Notes: generated by a model not told the origin, from the letters alone. Shown: positions 34,695-43,270, counted from the stretch's first letter. The stretch is DNA of 53,922 nt from RGIG1934 sp964492545 (GCA_964492545.1 CAZBKO010000002.1:1-53922); one strand, 5' to 3'. Made by a program: numbers and translations.

Positions 34695-34979
34695 ATGTTG
34701 AAAATGAACCTTCAGTTTTTCGCTCATAAAAAGGGTGTTGGTTCTACTAAGAATGGTAGAGACTCAGAATCCAAGAGATTAGGTGCGAAAAGAGCAGATG
34801 GACAGTTTGTAAAGGCTGGAAACATTCTTTATAGACAGCGTGGTACTAAGATTCATCCAGGCGTTAACGTTGGACGCGGCGGAGATGACACATTATTCGC
34901 TTTAGTAGATGGCGTTGTTAAGTTTGAAAGAAAAGGAAGAGATAAGAAGCAGGTTTCTATCGTTCCAGTTTCAAAATAG
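34695..34979 (+). CDS. rpmA: 50S ribosomal protein L27, with cleavable N-terminal extension
   Basis: 94 aa. The protein begins MLKMNLQFF followed by AHKKGVGSTKNGRDS. The first nine residues are the extension cut by Prp between Phe9 and Ala10. SD AGGAGGTG precedes the ATG. A strong terminator follows. Confidence 0.98.
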   Translation: MLKMNLQFFAHKKGVGSTKNGRDSESKRLGAKRADGQFVKAGNILYRQRGTKIHPGVNVGRGGDDTLFALVDGVVKFERKGRDKKQVSIVPVSK

Positions 34980-34989
34980 TTTGTAGATT

Positions 34990-35022
34990 AGGCTTCAAAT
35001 CATTTTGGTTTGAAGCCTTTTT
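34990..35022 (+). terminator. Terminator after rpmA
   Basis: Perfect 10-bp stem, AGGCTTCAAA (34990-34999) with TTTGAAGCCT (35009-35018), followed by T5. Confidence 0.9.
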
Positions 35023-35046
35023 ATCAATTTAGAAAGGAAATAATAT

Positions 35047-36333
35047 ATGTTTGCTGATAGTGCCAGAATATTTATAAAGTCAGGCAAAGGTGGCGATGGC
35101 CACGTTAGTTTCAGAAGAGAGTTATTCGTAGCAAATGGCGGTCCGGACGGCGGTGACGGTGGACGCGGTGGTGACATCATATTTGAAGTCGATGAAGGAC
35201 TTAATACTTTAACAGATTTTAGACACATTAGAAAATACGTTGCTGAGCCGGGTGCGGAAGGCGCAAAACGTAATCAACATGGAAAAAACGGCGAGAGCCT
35301 TATTATAAAGGTACCTGAGGGAACCATTATAAGAGATGATGAATCAGGTAAAGTTATCGCAGATATGTCAGGCGATAATAGAAGACAGGTTATTTTAACA
35401 GGTGGACGTGGAGGTAAGGGTAACCAGCATTATGCGACAGCTACAATGCAGGTACCTAAATACGCACAGCCGGGACAGAATAGTATGGAGCTGTATGTAA
35501 GACTTGAACTTAAGGTTATTGCTGATGTTGGTCTTGTAGGTTACCCTAATGTAGGTAAATCTACATTACTTTCAAGAGTAACTAATGCACGTCCAAAGAT
35601 TGCTAATTACCATTTTACAACACTTAATCCAAATCTGGGTGTAGTTGACCTTGATGAAGGAAAAGGTTTTGTAATCGCTGATATACCGGGCTTGATTGAG
35701 GGAGCATCCGAAGGTGTTGGCCTTGGTCATGAGTTCCTTAAGCATATTGAGCGTACAAAGGTTATCATTCATATGGTTGATGGTGCTTCAGTTGAAGGAC
35801 GAGATCCTATAGATGATATACGAAAGATTAACAAGGAATTAGAAGCATATAATAGTGATTTGTTAAAAAGACCACAGGTTATTGCTGCCAATAAAATAGA
35901 TGCGATATATGATGAATCCGAAAGTATGATTCCGCTTATTAAGGAGACATTTGAACCTGAAGGAATTAAAGTTTATCCTATTTCTGCTGTAAGTGGAAAA
36001 GGTGTAAAGGAGCTGCTCTATGGAGTAAGAGCTCTGCTTGATACACTTGATGATACACCAATTACATTTGAAAGTGAATTTGTTCCGGGACAGTATGTCG
36101 ACAATGCTCAGGAACCATACACAGTTGAAAAGGTTGAAGATGGCGTATTCTCAATTGAGGGACCTAGAATCGAAAGAATGCTTGGATATACTAACCTGGA
36201 ATCAGAAAAGGGATTTATGTTCTTCCAGAATTTCATGAAGAACAATGGTATTTTACAGGAGCTTGAAGATCTTGGTATAGTTGATGGTGATACTGTTCGT
36301 ATTTATGGACATGAATTTGACTATTACAAGTAA
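35047..36333 (+). CDS. obgE: GTPase Obg
   Basis: 428 aa GTPase involved in late 50S assembly and stress response. Glycine-rich Obg domain (1-158), G domain with GYPNVGKST (G1), DIPGLIEGASEG (G3) and NKID (G4), then a C-terminal OCT domain (about 345-428). SD AAAGGAA precedes the ATG. Confidence 0.98.
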   Translation: MFADSARIFIKSGKGGDGHVSFRRELFVANGGPDGGDGGRGGDIIFEVDEGLNTLTDFRHIRKYVAEPGAEGAKRNQHGKNGESLIIKVPEGTIIRDDESGKVIADMSGDNRRQVILTGGRGGKGNQHYATATMQVPKYAQPGQNSMELYVRLELKVIADVGLVGYPNVGKSTLLSRVTNARPKIANYHFTTLNPNLGVVDLDEGKGFVIADIPGLIEGASEGVGLGHEFLKHIERTKVIIHMVDGASVEGRDPIDDIRKINKELEAYNSDLLKRPQVIAANKIDAIYDESESMIPLIKETFEPEGIKVYPISAVSGKGVKELLYGVRALLDTLDDTPITFESEFVPGQYVDNAQEPYTVEKVEDGVFSIEGPRIERMLGYTNLESEKGFMFFQNFMKNNGILQELEDLGIVDGDTVRIYGHEFDYYK

Positions 36334-36356
36334 AATATGGAGGAATTAAGAGAAGT

Positions 36357-36650
36357 ATGACGAGTAAACAGAGAGCTTATTTAAGAAGTCTTGCAAGTAC
36401 AATGGAACCTATTTTTCAAATAGGCAAATCAAGTGTAACCCCAGAAGTTACAGCTGCCATTGATGAGGCATTAACTAAGAGAGAATTGATTAAAATAAAT
36501 GTACTTAAGAACTGCATGGATGATGGCAGAAGCATCGCAGAAGTTCTTGCAGAGAGAACACATTCTCAGGTTGTACAGGTTATAGGAAAGAAAATTGTTC
36601 TTTACAAGCCTGCGGATGAGAATCCTAAAATTATATTGCCTAAAGCTTAA
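36357..36650 (+). CDS. yhbY: YhbY-family RNA-binding protein (CRM domain)
   Basis: 97 aa. KQRAYLRSLA, PIFQIGKSSVTPEV and the GKKIVLYKP end define the CRM/YhbY fold that binds pre-50S particles. GGAGG lies 13 nt before the ATG, slightly far; the nearer ATG in that gap runs into a stop. Confidence 0.93.
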   Translation: MTSKQRAYLRSLASTMEPIFQIGKSSVTPEVTAAIDEALTKRELIKINVLKNCMDDGRSIAEVLAERTHSQVVQVIGKKIVLYKPADENPKIILPKA

Positions 36651-36674
36651 TTGAAGAATTGAGGTGTATCATGT

Positions 36675-37298
36675 ATGCTTAATGAAAAGCGGGTTGGAAT
36701 ACTTGGTGGAACATTTGATCCAATTCATTTAGGACATCTGATTATTGGTGAAAATGCATATTCACAATGCAATCTTGAAAATGTATTGGTAATGCCATCA
36801 GGTAAACCTCCTCATAAAGACAGTTCTGATATTTCAAATGAGATTGATAGAAGCACAATGGTTAAGTTGTCAATTGCAGGAAACAATCATTTTTCATATT
36901 CCGGCTTCGAACTTGAGAGAAACGGATATATTTATACATCTGATACCTTGCAGTTGATGACAAAAGAGCATCCTGATACAAAATATTTTTTCATTCTTGG
37001 AGAGGATTCCCTTGATTATATCGAGAAATGGCATGAGCCTGAAATAATTATGCAGTTATGTACAATTGTTGTTGCACATAGAAATAATGGCAGTGATAAA
37101 GTTTTGGATGACAAAATTAATCATTTGCGAAACGTATATAATGCTGATATAATTAAGATTAAGGTTCCAAGAATTGAAATTTCCTCAACAGATATAAGAA
37201 ACAGAGTAAATAATGGCAGTTCAATTAAATATTTAGTTGTTTCTGAAGTTGAGAATTATATTTATAAGAATAATTTGTATAAGGAAGTGCATCACTAA
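36675..37298 (+). CDS. nadD: Nicotinate-nucleotide adenylyltransferase
   Basis: NaMN plus ATP to deamido-NAD. 207 aa with GGTFDPIHLGH (nucleotidyltransferase signature) and ISSTDIRNRV. ATG 36675 has GAGGTG 8 nt upstream; ATG 36671 is too close. Overlaps yqeK by TAATG. Confidence 0.96.
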   Translation: MLNEKRVGILGGTFDPIHLGHLIIGENAYSQCNLENVLVMPSGKPPHKDSSDISNEIDRSTMVKLSIAGNNHFSYSGFELERNGYIYTSDTLQLMTKEHPDTKYFFILGEDSLDYIEKWHEPEIIMQLCTIVVAHRNNGSDKVLDDKINHLRNVYNADIIKIKVPRIEISSTDIRNRVNNGSSIKYLVVSEVENYIYKNNLYKEVHH

Positions 37299-37879
37299 TG
37301 AGCAAAAATCTTAGAAATATTAATAGCGATTTAAAAAATATACTTGATAAGAACAGATATGAACACACTTTAGGTGTTGCATCAACTGCTGTATGTCTTG
37401 CAATGAAGTATGAATATAATCTTGAAAAGGCAGAGGAAGCCGGATTGCTTCATGATTGTGCAAAGTGTATTTCAGATGATAAGAAATTAAAGCAGTGTGA
37501 GAAGCATAATATCAGTATCACACCTACTGAGGAAAAGAGTCCTTTCTTACTTCATGCAAAGCTTGGCGCTTTTTATGCCATGCATAAGTATTCTATAACT
37601 GACAAAGAAGTAATTAATGCGATTCTTATTCATACAACAGGTGCGCCTGATATGACGCTTCTTGAGAAGATAATATATGTGGCCGATTATATAGAGCCAA
37701 ATAGAAAACAGGCACCTAATCTTTCTGAAATAAGACGTATAGCATTTGAAGATATTGATATGGCTGTATTTATGATAATGAGAGATACACTTGAATATCT
37801 AAAAAAACAAAACGGCGATATTGATAATATGACTAAAAAGGCTTACGAGTATTATGATAAGCTTATATCGTCAAGATAA
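37298..37879 (+). CDS. yqeK: YqeK-family HD-domain Ap4A hydrolase
   Basis: 193 aa. HD-domain metal ligands are visible: EHTLGV, LLHDCAK and IHTTG. YqeK symmetrically cleaves diadenosine tetraphosphate in Firmicutes. nadD-yqeK is a standard pair. Confidence 0.93.
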   Translation: MSKNLRNINSDLKNILDKNRYEHTLGVASTAVCLAMKYEYNLEKAEEAGLLHDCAKCISDDKKLKQCEKHNISITPTEEKSPFLLHAKLGAFYAMHKYSITDKEVINAILIHTTGAPDMTLLEKIIYVADYIEPNRKQAPNLSEIRRIAFEDIDMAVFMIMRDTLEYLKKQNGDIDNMTKKAYEYYDKLISSR

Positions 37880-37894
37880 TTAATGGAGAAATAT

Positions 37895-38386
37895 ATGAAA
37901 TATTGTATGGAATGTGGTACAAAGCTTACCACAAGATTTCTTGAAAATGAAGGTATCATTCCATATTGCGATAACTGTGGACAATATAGATTTAAGGTAT
38001 TTAGTACTGCTGTAAGCATGATTGTTATGAATCCTGATAAGGATAAGATTCTGCTTATTAAGCAATATGGCAAGCCATTCTATATACTCGTGGCAGGATA
38101 TGTTAATTGTGGTGAAGCTGTTGAGAATACTGTAATCAGAGAAGTTTCTGAAGAACTTGGCAGGAAGGTTACTGAATATTCTTACAACAGGAGTAAATAT
38201 TTTTCACCATCAAATACACTGATGCTTAATTTTACCTGCATAGTAGATAGTGAGTCTTTGGAGGATACTAACAGTGAGATAGACAGTGCGAAATGGTTTA
38301 CAATACAGGAAGCGCTGGAAAACATAAAAGAGAATAGTCTGGCAGAGGAATTTCTACGTTCTTATGTTGAGGCTCTTAAAAAGTAA
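37895..38386 (+). CDS. Nudix hydrolase with N-terminal zinc ribbon
   Basis: 163 aa. CxxC pairs (CMECG and CDNCG) form a zinc ribbon at 1-37, as in NudC-like enzymes. The Nudix box is intact: GYVNCGEAVENTVIREVSEE, then LG. I chose ATG 37895, preceded by GGAG, over ATG 37883, which has no SD. In many Clostridia a LytR-CpsA-Psr gene stands between yqeK and rsfS; this Nudix gene is there instead. Substrate unknown; decapping of NAD-RNA is possible by analogy only. Confidence 0.87.
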   Translation: MKYCMECGTKLTTRFLENEGIIPYCDNCGQYRFKVFSTAVSMIVMNPDKDKILLIKQYGKPFYILVAGYVNCGEAVENTVIREVSEELGRKVTEYSYNRSKYFSPSNTLMLNFTCIVDSESLEDTNSEIDSAKWFTIQEALENIKENSLAEEFLRSYVEALKK

Positions 38387-38399
38387 ACGGAGGTATAAA

Positions 38400-38741
38400 A
38401 TGAATTCATTGGATAAAGTAAAAGTTATTTATAATGCTTTAGATGACAAAAAGGGCATAGATATTAAGGTGTTGGACATTCAGGACATCTCTGTCATAGC
38501 CGAGTATTTTGTAATTGTTGGCGGTTCAAATAAGAGTCAGGTTCAGGCACTTGTAGATAATGTTGAAGACGAAATGGCAAAAATTGATTGTCATACAAAG
38601 CATGTTGAAGGTTATCAGACAGCTAACTGGATATTGCTTGATTATGGTGATATCATAGTCCATGTGTTTAATCAGGATGATAGATTGTTCTATGATCTCG
38701 AGAGAATATGGAGAGATGGAAAAGAAATTAATGTGAAATAA
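38400..38741 (+). CDS. rsfS: Ribosomal silencing factor RsfS
   Basis: 113 aa. Binds L14 and blocks subunit joining in starvation. Family blocks IAEYFVIVGGSNKSQV, EGYQTANWILLDYGDIIVHVF and YDLERIW are intact. ATG 38400 has CGGAGG 7 nt before it; the upstream in-frame start inside the Nudix gene is rejected. Last gene before a bidirectional terminator. Confidence 0.96.
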   Translation: MNSLDKVKVIYNALDDKKGIDIKVLDIQDISVIAEYFVIVGGSNKSQVQALVDNVEDEMAKIDCHTKHVEGYQTANWILLDYGDIIVHVFNQDDRLFYDLERIWRDGKEINVK

Positions 38742-38748
38742 TATCTAT

Positions 38749-38797
38749 AACAAAACAGCTTTGCTAAGTGAAATCTCACTGGCAAAGCTGTTTTGTT
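38749..38797. terminator. Bidirectional terminator between rsfS and lexA
   Basis: Long perfect stem, AACAAAACAGCTTTGC (38749-38764) with its complement (38782-38797), plus an inner AGTGA/TCACT stem. T-rich on both strands, placed between convergent genes. Confidence 0.92.
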
Positions 38798-38805
38798 TCA
38801 AATGA

Positions 38806-39432
38806 CTATTGCATTAATCTAAATAGTCCAAATACTTTTCCAAGTATCTTAACATTATCTCTTACTATAATAGGATCCATATTGTCATTCTCAGGCTGCA
38901 GTCTTATATGATCCTTCTCTCTATAAAATGTCTTAACTGTTGCAGAATCATCAATCAGCGCAACTACAATATCACCATTGCTGGCAGTATCGCAACTTCT
39001 GACCATTATGCTGTCTCCATCATAAATACCAACATTAATCATGCTCTCACCCTTTACCTTAAGCATAAATGCTTCTCCATCACCAAGTGGAATAAATTCT
39101 GCTGGAATAGGGAAGTAGCTCTCTATATTCTCTGCAGCAAGAATAGGCTGTCCGGCAGCAACAGTTCCCACCATTGGAAGATTAACCATCTCCTGACGTA
39201 TCATGCTGAAGCTGTCATCGAGTATCTCAATTGCTCTCGGCTTAGTTGGGTCACGTCTTATATATCCATTCTTCTCAAGAGTTTCAAGATGTGAATGTAC
39301 AGAAGAAGTAGACTTCAAATGCACTGCATCACAAATTTCTCGTACTGCAGGTGGATATCCCTTATTAAGTATGGCCTCCTTGATACAATCTAATATTTCC
39401 TGCTGCTTGGAAGTTATTTTACCATTAGGCAT
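38806..39432 (-). CDS. lexA: SOS repressor LexA
   Basis: 208 aa. N-terminal winged helix-turn-helix (1-70), then the self-cleavage domain with Ala93-Gly94 as the cut site (VGTVAAGQP), Ser130 (GESMINVG) and Lys167 (ATVKTFYR) as the dyad. SD GAGAGGAG precedes the ATG. The shared control region with the divergent LysM gene carries LexA-box-like palindromes, so autoregulation is expected. Confidence 0.97.
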   Translation of the reverse strand: MPNGKITSKQQEILDCIKEAILNKGYPPAVREICDAVHLKSTSSVHSHLETLEKNGYIRRDPTKPRAIEILDDSFSMIRQEMVNLPMVGTVAAGQPILAAENIESYFPIPAEFIPLGDGEAFMLKVKGESMINVGIYDGDSIMVRSCDTASNGDIVVALIDDSATVKTFYREKDHIRLQPENDNMDPIIVRDNVKILGKVFGLFRLMQ

Positions 39433-39484
39433 ATGTATGTTCTCCTCTCAACTGAGCTTTTTTCTATATATATTTTAACATAAA

Positions 39485-39577
39485 GAACATATATTTGCAA
39501 ACAAATGTTTGCATTTTTACTTGACAAACGTATGTTCGTGTTGTATACTTCATTTAACAGTAACGAATATATGTTCG
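39485..39577. promoter_or_regulatory. SOS control region: LexA boxes and divergent promoters
   Basis: Palindromes related to the Firmicutes SOS box CGAAC-N4-GTTCG: GCAAACAAATGTTTGC (39497-39512), CAAACGTATGTTCG (39525-39538), CGAATATATGTTCG (39564-39577), and a weaker half at 39485-39496. The second lies in the spacer of a perfect rightward promoter, TTGACA (39521-39526), 17 nt, TATACT (39544-39549). A leftward promoter for lexA, TTTGCA then TAAAAT, overlaps the first palindrome and the weak half. Confidence 0.85.
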
Positions 39578-39621
39578 ATACAACATTATAGGTTATATTT
39601 AGAGAGAGGAATGTGATTATT

Positions 39622-39957
39622 ATGATGAACGTATTAATTAACAACAGAATTTTTAGAAGAAGATTATCTTTTGTTTCAGCAGTTTTTATTTTTGCAATTG
39701 TACTCGTAATACTCGGAAGTTCAGTGGCAAGTGCCAAGGGTAGCAGCGATGTTGATAATGATAGAGAGAAGTGCTATAAGAGTATTACAATTGAGAAAGG
39801 TGATTCTTTATGGTCAATTGCAGAAGAATATTTGAGTGAAGAATATGACTCAGTTGAGGAATACATAGATGAACTTATGATTATGAATAACCTGAAGAAT
39901 TCAACAATTAATGCGGGCAATTCATTATTAGTTACATATTATACAGATGCCAGATAG
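39622..39957 (+). CDS. YneA-like LysM cell-division suppressor
   Basis: 111 aa. An Arg-rich N-terminus, one membrane or signal segment (about 15-38), and a LysM domain (about 53-108: SITIEKGDSLWSIAEEYL). Same layout and position as B. subtilis YneA, which is divergent from lexA and delays division under SOS. ATG 39622 lies 11 nt after AGAGAGAGGA; GTG 39613 is too close. The LexA-controlled promoter upstream supports the role. Confidence 0.88.
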   Translation: MMNVLINNRIFRRRLSFVSAVFIFAIVLVILGSSVASAKGSSDVDNDREKCYKSITIEKGDSLWSIAEEYLSEEYDSVEEYIDELMIMNNLKNSTINAGNSLLVTYYTDAR

Positions 39958-39991
39958 CTTTACGCTAATCTCATATTTCCTATCAATGAAA

Positions 39992-40031
39992 AAGTCTTTA
40001 GAATCTGGTGGGAGCCGTTTTCTAAAGACTT
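39992..40031 (-). terminator. Terminator downstream of mtnN
   Basis: Perfect 12-bp stem, AAGTCTTTAGAA (39992-40003) with TTCTAAAGACTT (40020-40031). T-rich end on the minus strand, so it serves luxS-mtnN, and perhaps the LysM gene weakly from the other side. Confidence 0.85.
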
Positions 40032-40056
40032 GATATCTATTTTATATCTTACTATA

Positions 40057-40755
40057 CTAATTATTGTAGTTATTAATTATTTCAGTAATTAGATGTACTG
40101 AATTTTTGATTGCCATTGCTTCGAATGCAGGATAATCCATATGTGCACTGTCATCAGCCTTATCTGATATGGCACGTATGATTAAGAATGGAATATTATT
40201 GAGATATGCAGCTTGTGCAATTGCTGCACCTTCCATTTCAGTACAGTATCCATTAAAGTTCTTGCTAATAAAGTCTTTTTTATCTTTGGAAGAAACAAAC
40301 TGATCTCCGCTGACAACTCTACCTATGAAAGTATTAATATCTGTACATACTTTATGACAGCATTCATCAGCTAACTTAATTAAATTTTTATCAGCTATGA
40401 AAGTTGATGTTTCCATTCTTGGAATTACACCAAGATTATATCCAAAGCTTACAGCATCTACATCATGTTGAAGAGCATCGCTTGATAATACAATATCGCC
40501 AATATTAATCTCTGAATGGAGAGAACCAGCTATTCCTGTGTTAATTATGGCACTGACATCAAAAAGATCTACTAATATCTGAGCACATATTCCGGCATTT
40601 ACCTTTCCAATTCCTGAACGAACAATAACAACATCCTTATTGTTAAGCGTTCCTTTGAAAAATTCCATTCCTGCTTTATTTGTTATTTTTACATTTGCGA
40701 GAAGTTCCTTTATTTGACTAACTTCTTCATCCATTGCTCCAATAATTCCTAACAT
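40057..40755 (-). CDS. mtnN: 5'-methylthioadenosine/S-adenosylhomocysteine nucleosidase
   Basis: 232 aa. Splits SAH and MTA to free adenine. IIGAMDEEV (catalytic Glu), GIAGSLHSEINIGDIVLSS, the substrate block EMEGAAIAQAAY and ISDKAD (catalytic Asp) are all present. SD TAGGAGG. It lies 19 nt downstream of luxS, and the two enzymes act one after the other. Confidence 0.97.
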   Translation of the reverse strand: MLGIIGAMDEEVSQIKELLANVKITNKAGMEFFKGTLNNKDVVIVRSGIGKVNAGICAQILVDLFDVSAIINTGIAGSLHSEINIGDIVLSSDALQHDVDAVSFGYNLGVIPRMETSTFIADKNLIKLADECCHKVCTDINTFIGRVVSGDQFVSSKDKKDFISKNFNGYCTEMEGAAIAQAAYLNNIPFLIIRAISDKADDSAHMDYPAFEAMAIKNSVHLITEIINNYNN

Positions 40756-40774
40756 AATTGTCCTCCTAAAATAT

Positions 40775-41254
40775 TTATTCTGGGTATATAAGCTGCTCGT
40801 CTGAAATATTCAATAAAACATTATCCAAATATTTCTTAGCAATATATCTTGCCATTGGTAAATTCAAGTCAAGATAATTACCACAATCATGGGCTGATGC
40901 ACCAGGTACATCACCTTCAAATGTGCTAATATAAGTATACATATCTGTAATCAATGTAACAATGTCTTTGGAAGAATAATCTCCGGCAAGAATAAGATAG
41001 AAGCCGGTACGACATCCCATTGGACCCCAATATATTACCTTACTTGAATATTCCTCGTTATTGCGAAGGTATGTTGCACCAATATGTTCAACTGTATGGA
41101 TTTCAGCCGTATTCATAACCGGTTCATTATTCGGACGTGTCATACGTACATCAAATGTTGTTAGTACATTTCCATTAACATCATCTTTTCTTGATACATA
41201 AATACCAGGTACTAATTTTGTGTGATCAATTGTAAAGCTTGCAATTTTCTTCAT
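40775..41254 (-). CDS. luxS: S-ribosylhomocysteine lyase LuxS
   Basis: 159 aa. Converts S-ribosylhomocysteine to homocysteine and the AI-2 precursor DPD. Zinc ligands His53, His57 (HTVEH) and Cys124, and the catalytic Cys81 (GCRTG), are in place. Upstream of mtnN in the same operon, so the window encodes the whole SAH to homocysteine route. Confidence 0.98.
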   Translation of the reverse strand: MKKIASFTIDHTKLVPGIYVSRKDDVNGNVLTTFDVRMTRPNNEPVMNTAEIHTVEHIGATYLRNNEEYSSKVIYWGPMGCRTGFYLILAGDYSSKDIVTLITDMYTYISTFEGDVPGASAHDCGNYLDLNLPMARYIAKKYLDNVLLNISDEQLIYPE

Positions 41255-41270
41255 ATATTCTCTCCATTCC

Positions 41271-41327
41271 GAAGCATTAGATAAAATTATTATGCTTCTG
41301 TATAATTTAAAATTATTTTTCTCTCAA
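41271..41327 (-). promoter_or_regulatory. luxS: luxS promoter and leader hairpin
   Basis: On the minus strand: TTGAGA (41322-41327), 17-nt spacer, TATACA (41299-41304). The promoter begins inside the 3' end of the recombinase gene. GAAGCAT and ATGCTTC (41271-41277, 41292-41298) form a hairpin at the very 5' end of the predicted mRNA. No SAM or SAH riboswitch fits in the 45-nt leader. Confidence 0.55.
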
Positions 41328-42368
41328 TGATACAATATTTCTTGCATTTCTGCGTCGTTCATCTTCGATAGCTGCATAATGCTTTCTGGTTGTGTTAACA
41401 TCCTTATGACCAAGTACATCAGCTACCAGATATATGTCACCTGTTTCTTTATATAGATTAGTTCCGTAGGTACTTCTCAGCTTATGTGGTGTTATATGCT
41501 TAAGTGTTGAAACCAAAGAAGAGTACTTAGTGACCAGCTTCTCTATGCTTCTAACGGCAAGGCGCTTATTTTGGATGGATAGAAAAAATGCATTTTCATG
41601 TCCGGTCATAGGTGTTATATGTAATCTCTGTTCCATATATTGTTCCAGGGCTTCCTCAACCTCATCACTAAAGTATACAATGGATTCGTATCCACCTTTA
41701 CGACGTACTTTAACGCAAAAATTATTAAAATCAATATCATTAATATCAATACCCACGCATTCTGAAACACGAATGCCTGTGCCCAACAGAAGTGATAGCA
41801 GAGCTACATCTCTGACTTTTGTCTTCTCATGAAATACCTTCTGCCTGTCAGTAAGCTTTTCTCCTGATTCAACTTGATCTAATAGCTTAGCTACCTCATC
41901 AATATCAAGTCGTATAATTTCTTTTTCATGAAGCTTTGGAAGCTTCACTATGGAAGCTGGATTAGTTTTTATTCGTTCCTTTTCATAAAAGTAATTATAA
42001 AATGACTTCAATGATGAGAGTTTACGCTTGATTCCACGTTCATTGTTGGTATATTCAACATTATTTTTAACATAATATTTGGTATATTGAATATACATCT
42101 CAATATCAGAGGCACAAATTTTATCAAGTATATCAATTGAATACTCTGTTATCTCTAAATTGTTGCCAATTGATGTTTCATCGTGAATATATTCAAAAAA
42201 AACGCCTAAATCGTACGCATAAGCGATTTGAGTTCTTGAGGCAGTCACTTTATCGATACCGATAAAAAAATCCTTGCAGAAGCCAGGAAGAGCCTTTAAA
42301 TGCTCTCTTAATTTCAATTGATTAGCTTTATTAAGCTGATCATGGTAATTTGAGTTACTTATTGCCAT
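41313..42368 (-). CDS. Tyrosine recombinase (XerC/D-like)
   Basis: 351 aa. N-terminal SAM-like core-binding domain (about 20-130) and catalytic domain (about 150-340) with a full active site: Arg200 (TGIRVSE), Lys224, His295-x-x-Arg298 (HKLR), His321 (LGHKD) and Tyr331. Not obviously a phage integrase, since there is no adjacent element or attachment repeat. Could be a chromosomal Xer-like or inversion enzyme. It lies 13 nt after the ttcA-like gene and is probably co-transcribed. Confidence 0.9.
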   Translation of the reverse strand: MAISNSNYHDQLNKANQLKLREHLKALPGFCKDFFIGIDKVTASRTQIAYAYDLGVFFEYIHDETSIGNNLEITEYSIDILDKICASDIEMYIQYTKYYVKNNVEYTNNERGIKRKLSSLKSFYNYFYEKERIKTNPASIVKLPKLHEKEIIRLDIDEVAKLLDQVESGEKLTDRQKVFHEKTKVRDVALLSLLLGTGIRVSECVGIDINDIDFNNFCVKVRRKGGYESIVYFSDEVEEALEQYMEQRLHITPMTGHENAFFLSIQNKRLAVRSIEKLVTKYSSLVSTLKHITPHKLRSTYGTNLYKETGDIYLVADVLGHKDVNTTRKHYAAIEDERRRNARNIVSLREK

Positions 42369-42381
42369 ATGTTATCATCTC

Positions 42382-43116
42382 CTATTTGTAAGGTTTAGCA
42401 GGAGTAGGCCATCCCTTTAAATCTCCAGTAATTATTGCAGTAAAAAATCTTTCTTTAACACCCGGATTATCATTATTAAGCTGTCTTACAAGATTCTTTA
42501 CATATTCTCGTTTAGTTCGACCATCTGCAGGACATGGATTCTTTGCAACCGGTAATTCATACTTGTTCTGAAATCCTATAATATCAGCTTCATTAATAAA
42601 CATTAATGGTCTTATAACCGTTAATTCCATCCTGTCAAGAAAAGTAACAGGGGAGAAGCAGTGGAATCTTCCTTCATATATAAGTGATAAAAGCATAGTC
42701 TCGATTATATCATCCTTGTGATGAGCATATGCAATCTTATTGCAGCCTAGTTCCTTTGCCTTATCATTGAGAGAACCTTTGCGCATTTTGGCACATAGTG
42801 AACATGGATTGGATTCCTTACGCTGTTCAAATACAATATCACCAATTTCTGTTTTTACTATATGTAATGGTATACTTAACTCATTACAAAGTTCACCGAT
42901 TTTATCGAAGTTCTGTATACCAAACCCGAGATCAACTGATATTGCCACAAGTTCAAAATGTTTTGGATAAAATCTTTGAATACCATGAAGTGCGTATAAA
43001 AGAGTCAGACTATCCTTACCACCTGAAACTCCTATTGCAATCTTATCACCATCTTCAATCATATTATATTGTTCCAGAGCCCGTCGTGTAAAGCTGTATA
43101 ATTTTTGTAGTTTCAT
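42382..43116 (-). CDS. TtcA-family tRNA 2-thiolation protein
   Basis: 244 aa PP-loop ATPase. SGGKDS at 31-36 binds ATP, and PCSLCAKMRKG gives the CxxC pair of TtcA, which thiolates C32 of some tRNAs. HHKDDIIETMLLS is the second conserved block. I start it at ATG 43116, which matches family N-termini (MKLQKL), with AAAGGA 14 nt upstream. ATG 43143 has no SD. Confidence 0.88.
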   Translation of the reverse strand: MKLQKLYSFTRRALEQYNMIEDGDKIAIGVSGGKDSLTLLYALHGIQRFYPKHFELVAISVDLGFGIQNFDKIGELCNELSIPLHIVKTEIGDIVFEQRKESNPCSLCAKMRKGSLNDKAKELGCNKIAYAHHKDDIIETMLLSLIYEGRFHCFSPVTFLDRMELTVIRPLMFINEADIIGFQNKYELPVAKNPCPADGRTKREYVKNLVRQLNNDNPGVKERFFTAIITGDLKGWPTPAKPYK

Positions 43117-43172
43117 TAATTTAATGTAAATCCTTTCGTACATGTTAATATATAATAATGCTTATTAAGCTA

Positions 43173-43230
43173 GAGAAAAACACGCATTAATACGATATAT
43201 CCATTATTATATCATATAATACGTGTTTTG
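43173..43230 (-). terminator. Terminator of the psd operon
   Basis: On the minus strand, AAAACACG (43222-43229 as complement) pairs with CGTGTTTT (43177-43184 as complement) around an imperfectly paired AT-rich interior, followed by T5. It lies about 90 nt beyond psd. Confidence 0.65.
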
Positions 43231-43236
43231 ACTACT

Positions 43237-43270
43237 ATCTATTCGTTAAACTATGGTTTTGCGAATAGAT
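43237..43270. repeat. Nested inverted repeat in the psd 3' region
   Basis: ATCTATTCG (43237-43245) and CGAATAGAT (43262-43270) are a perfect 9-bp inverted repeat; the 16-nt interior has a further AAAC/GTTT pair. No T-tract on either side, so it is not a simple terminator. Confidence 0.6.

Noticed and set aside
41255..41312. SAM or SAH riboswitch before luxS
   Set aside because: The leader is under 50 nt with a single small hairpin, so no aptamer fits.
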